A stretch of 64,000 nucleotides of DNA from an uncultured Prevotella sp. (GTDB lineage Bacteria > Bacteroidota > Bacteroidia > Bacteroidales > Bacteroidaceae): the NCBI GenBank assembly GCA_905234265.1, contig CAJOHJ010000004.1, positions 111,893 to 175,892 of the forward strand, in the 5' to 3' direction. The notes under the pieces are model-generated. The model was given only the letters and a program-made list of their open reading frames with translations, had not been told where the DNA came from and did no database searches. Both the position numbers and the translations under genes were made by a program. Every line of letters starts with the position of its first letter. The first letter of the stretch is position 1. Shown in pieces: positions 53,938 through 60,658 of the stretch.

Positions 53938-54627
53938 ATGAGCGAGAAACTCACCATCGCCAACTGGGCGCCGGACGACAAGCCGCGCGAAAAGCTGCGC
54001 GACAAGGGCGCCGGCACGCTCAGCAATGCCGAGCTGCTGGCAATTCTCGTGGGGTCCGGCACGACGGGCGTCAGTGCCGTCGAGCTGATGCAGCAGATTC
54101 TCGCCGACTGCAACAACAATCTGAACACACTCGGCAAGATGAGCATCCGCCAGCTATGCAATTACAAAGGCGTCGGCGAAGCCAAGGCCATCACCATACT
54201 TGCCGCCTGCGAACTGGGCAAGCGCCGCCAGATGGAAAGCCCGGAGGAACGCCCCGACCTGGGAACGGCGACGCGCATCTACAACTACATGCACCCACAG
54301 CTGCAGGACCTCGACGTCGAAGAGTTCTGGCTGTTGCTGATGAACCAGAACTACAGGCTCATCAAGCCAGTGCGCATCAGCCATGGCGGCATCAGCGAGG
54401 TGAGCGTCGACATCCGCATCATCATGCGCGAGGCCGTGCTGGCCAATGCCACCGTCATCGCCGTCTGCCACAACCACCCCTCCGGCAGCCTGCGCACCAG
54501 CACCGCCGACGACAACATCACCACTGCCATCAGCAAGGCCTGCGGAGTGATGCGCATACACTTCCTCGACCACGTCGTAATCACCGACGGCGCCTATTAC
54601 AGCTACCACGAAAGCGGCAGACTGTAG
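53938..54627 (+). CDS. radC: RadC family JAB-domain protein
   Basis: The product is 229 residues. N-terminal helix-hairpin-helix-like region (DKGAGTLSNAELLAILVGSGT, LCNYKGVGEAKAITILAACELG). A C-terminal JAMM/RadC domain contains the metal motif HNHPSGSLRTSTADD. The name reflects an old assignment; its role in DNA repair is doubtful, and in vivo function is unclear. It starts directly after the glycosyltransferase stop with no spacer. Confidence 0.92.
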   Translation: MSEKLTIANWAPDDKPREKLRDKGAGTLSNAELLAILVGSGTTGVSAVELMQQILADCNNNLNTLGKMSIRQLCNYKGVGEAKAITILAACELGKRRQMESPEERPDLGTATRIYNYMHPQLQDLDVEEFWLLLMNQNYRLIKPVRISHGGISEVSVDIRIIMREAVLANATVIAVCHNHPSGSLRTSTADDNITTAISKACGVMRIHFLDHVVITDGAYYSYHESGRL

Positions 54628-54661
54628 TTCACTGAACAAAAACGGCCGTTCGCTGAAAATA

Positions 54662-54694
54662 TTTGCAGCCAAGGCCGCCAGCACGCTACTTTTG
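54662..54694 (+). promoter_or_regulatory. Bacteroidetes promoter of the VTC-DUF4956 cluster
   Basis: TTTG -33 (54662-54665) and TACTTTTG -7 (54687-54694) have a 21-bp spacer. The leader is about 13 nt to the ATG at 54712. Confidence 0.75.
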
Positions 54695-54711
54695 TAACAG
54701 AAAGCAAAAGC

Positions 54712-55479
54712 ATGCACACCATGACAGATATAGACTCCCTGCTAAGCACCTTCGCACCGATAAGCCTGGAACAGATGGGCAGCGTGAAGCTGATGAACCG
54801 CACCGACACGAAGTTCGTCACCAACACCTGCCAGCTGGAAAAACTGCTCACAATGGCGCAGCAGGACTACTACGTGCAGGACATCGACGGCGGACGCAAC
54901 CTGGAATATGACACTACCTACTTCGACACCAGCAGCTTCGACATGTACCTTCAGCACCAGCACGGACACACCAACCGGCAGAAGATGCGCTTCCGCACAT
55001 ACGTGAGCAGCGGACTGCAGTTCATGGAGGTAAAGACGAAGAACAACCACGGCCGCACCAAGAAGAAGCGCATAGAGGTGGGCGACATGGACCTTGGCGA
55101 CACTCTCAAGCGCGACTTCCTCAGCAAGCACCTGCGCTACGACGCAGACTCTCTGCTGCCTGCGCTGAACAACCACTTCAGCCGCATAACGCTGGTGAAC
55201 CGTGCGAAGACCGAACGGCTGACCATCGACAGCACGCTGCGCTTCAACAACCTGCAGAACGGCGAATCAATGGATATGGAATCATTGGTAATCATAGAGC
55301 TGAAGCGCGACGGACTGGTGCCGTCGCCAGTGCTGGAAATGCTGCGCAGGCTGCGCATCCAGCCCCACGGCTTCTCAAAATACTGCATGGGGTCGGCACT
55401 TACTGGTGGCAGCCAGCTGCCCGTGAACCGCTTCAAGCGAAACCTGATAGAAATAGAGAAACTCGTCAGGAGGAGATAA
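54712..55479 (+). CDS. VTC-type polyphosphate polymerase domain protein
   Basis: The product is 255 residues with no signal peptide. Belongs to the VTC superfamily (triphosphate tunnel fold): MNRTDTKFVTN near the start, a YDTTYFDTSSFDMYLQH segment, basic tunnel residues in NRQKMRFRTYVSSGLQFMEVKTKNN (given as NRQKMRFRTY and FMEVKTKNNHGRTKKKR), then ESLVIIELKRDGLVPSP and HGFSKYCMG. In yeast the same fold makes polyphosphate from ATP, but bacterial members in clusters like this one have no established product. First gene of four in the same direction (DUF4956, DUF2490, beta-helix). A second ATG at 54721 is possible. Confidence 0.85.
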   Translation: MHTMTDIDSLLSTFAPISLEQMGSVKLMNRTDTKFVTNTCQLEKLLTMAQQDYYVQDIDGGRNLEYDTTYFDTSSFDMYLQHQHGHTNRQKMRFRTYVSSGLQFMEVKTKNNHGRTKKKRIEVGDMDLGDTLKRDFLSKHLRYDADSLLPALNNHFSRITLVNRAKTERLTIDSTLRFNNLQNGESMDMESLVIIELKRDGLVPSPVLEMLRRLRIQPHGFSKYCMGSALTGGSQLPVNRFKRNLIEIEKLVRRR

Positions 55480-55506
55480 TAGTTTAAAGTTCAAACACTC
55501 AATATT

Positions 55507-56184
55507 ATGGAAGAATTCTTTTCAGCCGATTTCGGCGACACACTGGTAAGGCTTGCACTGTGCATGCTGGTAAACTGGGGAATAGTGCATTTCCTGTATT
55601 TCAAGAAGAACGCGCGCCGCGACTTCTACTTCACGTTCGTCATCATCTCCGTGGCCATCTTCTTTCTGGTCTACCTGATGATGGGCATGGACCGCGGCAA
55701 GGCAACGATGGGCGTCGGACTGGGCCTGTTCGGCATTTTCTCCATCATGCGCTATCGCACCGACTCGATGCCTGTGCGCGAAATGACCTATCTGTTCGTC
55801 GTCGTCTGCCTGTCGGTAGTGCATGCCATGGCCGACTTCACCGGCGTCAACGCTGCCGGCAATATGATTGGCACTCCGCTGATGGAGCTGGTGGTCATCG
55901 ACGCAGTGGTCGTTGCATGCATCGTCGCTGCCGAGCGCATGCTGAAGATGGAAACCACCAAGCTGGTGCAGTACGACCGCATAGAACTCATAAAGCCCGA
56001 ACGCCGCGAGGAGCTGATAGCCGACCTTGAGAGCCGCCTTGGCGTAAAGGTCACCGGCGTGAAGGTGGGAGCCGTCGACTTCCTGCGCGACATGGCCGTG
56101 CTGCGCATCAGCTATGAGGGAGAGAGCGGCGGAGAGGCCGACAACATGTTGAAACTAAAAAAATCCGACTATGCAAATGTCTAA
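55507..56184 (+). CDS. DUF4956 family membrane protein
   Basis: The product is 225 residues. Four hydrophobic segments in the first 150 residues (LVRLALCMLVNWGIVHFLYF; FTFVIISVAIFFLVYLMMGM; TYLFVVVCLSVVHAMADF; ELVVIDAVVVACIVAAERML). The glycine-rich GLGLFGIFSIMRYRTDSM block between the second and third segments is characteristic of DUF4956. A cytoplasmic C-terminal domain (ERREELIADLESRLGVK) follows. DUF4956 is regularly found next to VTC-domain genes, which suggests a shared membrane machine. It overlaps the longest reading of the next gene by 14 bp. Confidence 0.85.
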   Translation: MEEFFSADFGDTLVRLALCMLVNWGIVHFLYFKKNARRDFYFTFVIISVAIFFLVYLMMGMDRGKATMGVGLGLFGIFSIMRYRTDSMPVREMTYLFVVVCLSVVHAMADFTGVNAAGNMIGTPLMELVVIDAVVVACIVAAERMLKMETTKLVQYDRIELIKPERREELIADLESRLGVKVTGVKVGAVDFLRDMAVLRISYEGESGGEADNMLKLKKSDYANV

Positions 56185-56204
56185 TCCAATGAACCGGATA
56201 CGAG

Positions 56205-56267
56205 GGTCTGTGACACTGACGCAAAGGTCTGTGACACTGATGCAGAACTCTGTAACGCTAATGCCGA
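56205..56267. repeat. three 21-bp tandem repeats at the DUF2490 gene start
   Basis: Units at 56205, 56226 and 56247 share CTGTGACACTGA or variants. In frame they would encode three SVTL-containing heptapeptides ahead of the signal peptide. Confidence 0.88.
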
Positions 56268-57004
56268 AGGCCTTGCTGCTGATGGTCTTTGCCGCCGCAT
56301 GCCTTACGGCCCCGGCACAGAACGAGAGCGGGCTGATAGGCGGCGTGGAGGCAGAGAAGAAGCTTTCGAAGCGGTGGAGTGCCGGCATTGAGGCCGACTT
56401 CCGCACGCGCAACAACTTCAAGACCATGGACCGCTGGTCCGTCGGCATCGGTGCCACCTACAAGCTCAGCAAATACCTGAAGGCGGATGCAGGCTATCAA
56501 CTGCTGGACTACAACAACCGCGAAAAGATTAGCTATACCTCGCAAGGGGGCTACAATCGCTGGCGCCCCTCCTACTGGGGCGTGAAGCACCGTGTGCATG
56601 CCGGAGTTACAGGCTCCTACAAGTTCGGCAGCGGCGTGAAACTGTCGCTCCGCGAGCGCTGGCAGTACACCTACCGCCCAGAACAGACCGTCCAGACGTG
56701 GGATTTCGATGACGAGCAGTGGGAAGACCGCATCCGCTCCGGCAAAGGCAAGAGCCAGCTGCGCTCGCGCTTCGAGATTTCCCTCGACAAGAAGCGCGCC
56801 CTCTTCAGTCCCTATGCCAACATCGAGCTTTACAACTCCTGGGGCATCGAGAAAATCCGCTACAGCGTAGGCACCGACATCCGCCTGTCGAAGCATCACT
56901 CGCTGGGTGTCTTCTACCGCTTCCAGAACATGAAAAATGTCGACGAAGGCGAATACGACCCAGACATGCACTACATCGGCTTCGGCTACAAGCTAAAACT
57001 ATGA
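56261..57004 (+). CDS. DUF2490 family outer-membrane beta-barrel protein
   Basis: The product is 247 residues from the ATG at 56261 (MPKALLLMVFAAACLTAPA, a normal signal peptide). Starts further upstream (56171 and others) would add the repeated SVTLTQ, SVTLMQ, SVTLMP residues before the signal, so they are less likely. The mature part has alternating strands with aromatic ends (WSAGIEADFRTRNNF, YLKADAGYQLLDYNNRE, LSLRERWQYTYRP, LGVFYRFQN) and ends MHYIGFGYKLKL, as expected for a barrel. It overlaps the next gene by 4 bases (ATGA). Likely the outer-membrane part of the cluster. Confidence 0.8.
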   Translation: MPKALLLMVFAAACLTAPAQNESGLIGGVEAEKKLSKRWSAGIEADFRTRNNFKTMDRWSVGIGATYKLSKYLKADAGYQLLDYNNREKISYTSQGGYNRWRPSYWGVKHRVHAGVTGSYKFGSGVKLSLRERWQYTYRPEQTVQTWDFDDEQWEDRIRSGKGKSQLRSRFEISLDKKRALFSPYANIELYNSWGIEKIRYSVGTDIRLSKHHSLGVFYRFQNMKNVDEGEYDPDMHYIGFGYKLKL

Positions 57005-58185
57005 ACGATATGAAGCACACATTAATATATATATGCATGCTGGCAGCGGCTGCCTGCATGACAACAGCCTGCGAGAACGACGACACCGACTTCAGCAGCT
57101 ACATCAACGGCACCACGTCGGGCAACCAGATCAAGACTATCTACATCAGCTATGATGGCAGCAGTGTCAGCATCAGCGGCGACGACGACGGCTACGTGAC
57201 TGCCAGCGGTGCCGACGTGACTGTCAGCACCGGCACCGCCAACGACTCGCTGCTGCTGGTACTCAGCGGCTCCACCGGCGACGGCTCGCTGCTCGTCTAC
57301 CGCTCCCACCGCTACGGCATCCGCCTCAATGGCGTCAGCATAGCCAACGGCGACGGCCCGGCCATCAACAACCAGTGCGGCAAGGCCCTCTACGTGGAGG
57401 TTGCCGACGGCACCACAAACACGCTCTCCGACGGCACGTCGTACGACGAGAGTGTCAGCTACCAGCAGAAAGGCACGCTGTTCAGCGAAGGGCAACTCTA
57501 CTTCCTCGGTGGCGGCACGCTCAGCGTCACTGCCAACGGCAAGAACGGCATTGCCAGCGACGACTACATAGTCCTGATGGGCAACACGGCCATCAACGAC
57601 ACCGTAATGGCCACGGGCAGCAACGGCATCAAGGCCAACGACGGCATATACATCCTGTCGGGCAGCCTGCACGTAGGCGTGGCATCGCAGGGCGGCCGCG
57701 GCATCAAGTGCGACTCGCTGGTGCATGTCAGCGGCGGCGACACCAGGATATACACCTCCGGAGCCTACCTCTTGGAGACCAGCACCGCCAGCGACGGCAG
57801 CACCGTGCGTGACACCACGTCGGCAGCAGGCATCAAGTGCGACGCCGACTTCACCATTGTCGGCGGCTCGCTGAGCATCTACAGCACCGGCGACGGCGGC
57901 AAGGGACTGAACAGTTCCAAGAGCGTCAGCGTCAGCGGCGGCAACCTGTGGGTGCGCACCGTCGGCAGCAACACCGTCAGCAAGCCCAAGGGCGTGAAGG
58001 GCGATGAGGGCATCACCGTCAGCGGCGGCACGTTCTACTCACAGGTGCGGAAAAGCTGGGCCTGCGACAACGGCTACGAAAGCGACGACGAGGCAGACCA
58101 GGCAGCCCACTGCGTGACCATCCCCGACGGAGCTACGCCCACGACGAAGACACTTACGAAATCGGTTGTGCGTATTGAATACTAA
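57001..58185 (+). CDS. Cthe_2159-like carbohydrate-binding beta-helix lipoprotein
   Basis: The product is 394 residues. The start overlaps the previous stop (ATGA). Lipoprotein-type signal (ICMLAAAACMTTAC, then ENDDTDFSSY). The rest is a repetitive beta-helix with GITVSGG / IKANDGIYILSG / GRGIKCDSLVHVSGG landmarks, as in the Cthe_2159 polygalacturonate-binding family. It ends DGATPTTKTLTKSVVRIEY. In this cluster it is probably the exposed surface component. Its stop abuts the stop of the convergent inositol-phosphate synthase with no gap. Confidence 0.82.
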   Translation: MNDMKHTLIYICMLAAAACMTTACENDDTDFSSYINGTTSGNQIKTIYISYDGSSVSISGDDDGYVTASGADVTVSTGTANDSLLLVLSGSTGDGSLLVYRSHRYGIRLNGVSIANGDGPAINNQCGKALYVEVADGTTNTLSDGTSYDESVSYQQKGTLFSEGQLYFLGGGTLSVTANGKNGIASDDYIVLMGNTAINDTVMATGSNGIKANDGIYILSGSLHVGVASQGGRGIKCDSLVHVSGGDTRIYTSGAYLLETSTASDGSTVRDTTSAAGIKCDADFTIVGGSLSIYSTGDGGKGLNSSKSVSVSGGNLWVRTVGSNTVSKPKGVKGDEGITVSGGTFYSQVRKSWACDNGYESDDEADQAAHCVTIPDGATPTTKTLTKSVVRIEY

Positions 58186-59514
58186 TCAGTCCAGCGTCTC
58201 GTCGGCGGAATAGCCGCCCAGCAGACGCAGGGCATTCTTCAACATTGTGTATTGTTGGTAGAGGTGGTTAACGGCCACCTCTTCCTTTGTATAGTCGTGC
58301 ATGGGCGACTTCATGAAGAAGCTGAGCCACCGCTGGTTGCCTTTCCATCCGGCGCGCAGCGCAAGGTCGCTCAGCAGGCACAGGTCGAGGGCCACGGGAG
58401 CGGCAAGTATGGAGTCGCGGCAAAGGAAGTTTATCTTTATCTGCATTGGGTAGTCCAGCCATCCGCGAATGTCGATGTTATCCCACGACTCCTTCTGGTC
58501 GCCACGCGGAGGGTAGTAGTTGATGCGCACCTTGTGGTAGTAGTCGCCGTAGAGTTCCGGCTGCTGTTCGCCGCTGAGTATGGTCTCCAGCGTCGACAGC
58601 TTGCTGACCTCCTTGGTGTGGAAGTTGTCGGGGTCATCGAGAACCAGCCCGTCGCGGTTGCCCAGAATGTTCGTCGAGAACCATCCGTCCAGTGCCAGGC
58701 AGCGCGTGCCGATGACGGGTGCGAATCCGCTCTTGACGAGCGTCTGCCCGGTCTTGAAGTCCTTGCCGACGATGGGCATGCCGGTCTCGTCGGCCAGCTG
58801 CCACATGGCAGGAATGTCGACGCATGTGTTCGGCGCGCCCATGATGAAGGGGCATCCCTCGCGCATTGCGGCGTATGCATAGCACATCGACGGGGCTATG
58901 CGGCGGCGGTCGTCGGCGCGCATGGCACCTTCGAGGGCGGCAAGACTGTAATGCACCTCCTCGTCCACGGGCAGGAAAATCTCCGTCGACGCTGCCCACA
59001 GCACCACTATGCGGCTGCAGCCTTTCTCGCGCCTGAAGGAGCGGATGTCCTCGCGCAGCATCTCAACCATTTCCCACCGTGTGGGAATGGCTGTCGGGTC
59101 AGCTGGCGCGTGCTTGATGTTCTCGCCGCTGAGTCGCTTGGCATAGTTGTTGTCGAAGGCAGCGGCCATAGGCACCACGGCCTCCAGCTCGCTGCGCACG
59201 GGCATGATGTCCTTCTCCTGCAGCACGCCGGCATACATTGCCGACTGGAATGCATTCTGCGGATAGACGTCCCATGCGGCAAACTCAATGTCGGCAAGCT
59301 GTGCCATAGGCACTATGTCGGCATACTTCAAGAACTTCTTGTCGTCGCCGCTGCCCACGCGCACCTTGTCCATCTGCGTCATGGAGCCTACAGGGCGGCC
59401 GAGGCCCTTGCGTGCCAGCATTACGCCGGCCATCAGCGTAGTGGCCACTGCGCCGCAGCCGACAACCATTATTCCGAGCCGCCCGTCGGCAGGCTTTACG
59501 TCAGTCTTCTTCAT
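58186..59514 (-). CDS. myo-inositol-1-phosphate synthase
   Basis: NAD enzyme converting glucose 6-phosphate to inositol 3-phosphate, the head-group precursor of inositol lipids. The product is 442 residues from the ATG at 59514; a GTG three codons upstream is also in frame. Landmarks: GIMVVGCGAVATTLMAGVML nucleotide-binding segment, GAPNTCVDIPA, GKDFKTGQTLVKSG, and the catalytic-site block DYPMQIKINFLCRDSILAAP. Second gene of a two-gene unit, 22 bp after a CDP-alcohol phosphatidyltransferase, which is the expected partner. Confidence 0.93.
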   Translation of the reverse strand: MKKTDVKPADGRLGIMVVGCGAVATTLMAGVMLARKGLGRPVGSMTQMDKVRVGSGDDKKFLKYADIVPMAQLADIEFAAWDVYPQNAFQSAMYAGVLQEKDIMPVRSELEAVVPMAAAFDNNYAKRLSGENIKHAPADPTAIPTRWEMVEMLREDIRSFRREKGCSRIVVLWAASTEIFLPVDEEVHYSLAALEGAMRADDRRRIAPSMCYAYAAMREGCPFIMGAPNTCVDIPAMWQLADETGMPIVGKDFKTGQTLVKSGFAPVIGTRCLALDGWFSTNILGNRDGLVLDDPDNFHTKEVSKLSTLETILSGEQQPELYGDYYHKVRINYYPPRGDQKESWDNIDIRGWLDYPMQIKINFLCRDSILAAPVALDLCLLSDLALRAGWKGNQRWLSFFMKSPMHDYTKEEVAVNHLYQQYTMLKNALRLLGGYSADETLD

Positions 59515-59536
59515 ATCAGTCACGAAGCCGCAGCCG

Positions 59537-60538
59537 CTACTGCTGCAGCGAAGCTAATGTGTTACTCATTTCCCTGCACAGCCGCTCATGCCTGTAGCGC
59601 ATATACCAGCACAGCGGTTGCAGTACTACTATTTCAAATAACGGATAAACCCATGGAATATTGACTATGACGGCAAAAAAAAGCACCGTCGCCCGCGTGT
59701 TGTGCGTCAGTATGTTTGTCATGGGCATCAGGCGGCGGCTGACAGCAAGAAATCTGTCAGCGGACCAGCTTGCCGGAAAATTATCTCCGTAAGATAATTC
59801 AGCCTGTCCGCCGGTGAGCCTTGCGAACATTGCCTGAAAGGCCGGCGTCAGGCGCTCCTGCTTGCGGCAGTAGCCCTTGTAGAAGAATCGGTAGATGCGT
59901 TCGAAGCTCCATCCGCGCGCCTTGGCGGCTTCATAGGCCTGCTGCTCGCGGCGGAAGGTGGCCAGCTCGCTGCCGGCAGCACCCTGGAGGAAGTAAAGGT
60001 GTATCTGGCGGTAGTAGTCGGCCAGTGCGCACTGCGTGCTGTGGCAGTAGAGTCCTGCAACGGCGCAGAGCAGGAAGCCCCACGGCCCCCAGGATGGCCA
60101 CAGCCGCACGATGACGGCCAGATAGACGCAGAAGAACCACGCGTCGCTGGCAAAGCCGTCGAGCATGCGGCCAAGCAGCGACTTCTGGCCCGTAAGCCGC
60201 GCCAGCTGTCCGTCGGCGGAGTCGCAGAAGTTGGCCGTCATCAGCATCAGCACGCCGATGATGTTGCTCTGCAGGTCGGTAAAGTGGAAGAACCATCCGC
60301 TGGCGGCACCTACCACGATGCCGAAGATGGTGATGGCGTTTGGCGTTATGCCCACCCTGCCGCAGAGCAGTGCCAGAAAGAGGCCGACGGGCCTGGTGAA
60401 CCACACGTCGAGCCACTCTTCAGTGTCGGCAGACTTGAAGGAAGCACGCAGCAGCTGCCGGTAGTTCCTGAAGCTGAACTCTGGCGCGGCGGCCGGCGTA
60501 TCGGCGGCAGCGGACTGTGGGTTACGGGTGGTGGTCAT
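59537..60538 (-). CDS. CDP-alcohol phosphatidyltransferase, probable inositol-phosphate lipid synthase
   Basis: The product is 333 residues, membrane enzyme joining CDP-diacylglycerol to an alcohol, here probably inositol phosphate because inositol-phosphate synthase follows. CDP-OH-P motif present: DSADGQLARLTGQ, then LLGRMLDGFASD. The final aspartate is one position later than in the usual G(x)3D(x)3D spacing. The start is the ATG at 60538: the promoter -7 element (60553-60560) lies inside the longer in-frame ORF that begins at 60583. Residues encoded near 59779-59799 (GQAELSYGDNF) come from a copy of the dispersed ATTATCTC repeat. Five or six hydrophobic segments. The substrate is inferred. 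Confidence 0.85.
   Translation of the reverse strand: MTTTRNPQSAAADTPAAAPEFSFRNYRQLLRASFKSADTEEWLDVWFTRPVGLFLALLCGRVGITPNAITIFGIVVGAASGWFFHFTDLQSNIIGVLMLMTANFCDSADGQLARLTGQKSLLGRMLDGFASDAWFFCVYLAVIVRLWPSWGPWGFLLCAVAGLYCHSTQCALADYYRQIHLYFLQGAAGSELATFRREQQAYEAAKARGWSFERIYRFFYKGYCRKQERLTPAFQAMFARLTGGQAELSYGDNFPASWSADRFLAVSRRLMPMTNILTHNTRATVLFFAVIVNIPWVYPLFEIVVLQPLCWYMRYRHERLCREMSNTLASLQQ
59779..59799. repeat. ATTATCTC-family palindromic core inside a coding region
   Basis: The 21-bp near-palindrome AATTATCTCCGTAAGATAAT plus T is the same core found in the intergenic arrays at 10660 and 23288. It is in frame and adds no stop. Confidence 0.8.
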
Positions 60539-60552
60539 AGCGTATATGTATG

Positions 60553-60560
60553 CAAAAGTA
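60553..60560 (-). promoter_or_regulatory. -7 element of the inositol-lipid operon
   Basis: TACTTTTG on the minus strand matches TAnnTTTG. The ATG at 60538 lies 14 bp downstream, giving a leader of about 10 nt. The -33 element is unclear. Confidence 0.6.
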
Positions 60561-60623
60561 ATAATTAATGTGTGAAAAAGCAAAAAAAATCTTTTTTAGC
60601 TGCCGTAGATGCAGAAAAATGCC

Positions 60624-60631
60624 TACTTTTG
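60624..60631 (+). promoter_or_regulatory. -7 element of the dGTPase-like gene
   Basis: TACTTTTG matches TAnnTTTG. It lies inside the longer in-frame ORF beginning at 60572, supporting the ATG at 60659. Confidence 0.6.
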
Positions 60632-60658
60632 CTCTCCGAAAGAGAAAACAACACCACC

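Noticed and set aside
56719..57000. An in-frame extension of the beta-helix gene to 56719
   Set aside because: It reads through the DUF2490 gene in another frame. The ATG at 57001 opens a lipoprotein signal and overlaps the previous stop in the common ATGA way.
60539..60583. Start of the CDP-alcohol phosphatidyltransferase at 60583
   Set aside because: The -7 promoter element lies within that extension, so the extra 15 codons would not be transcribed.
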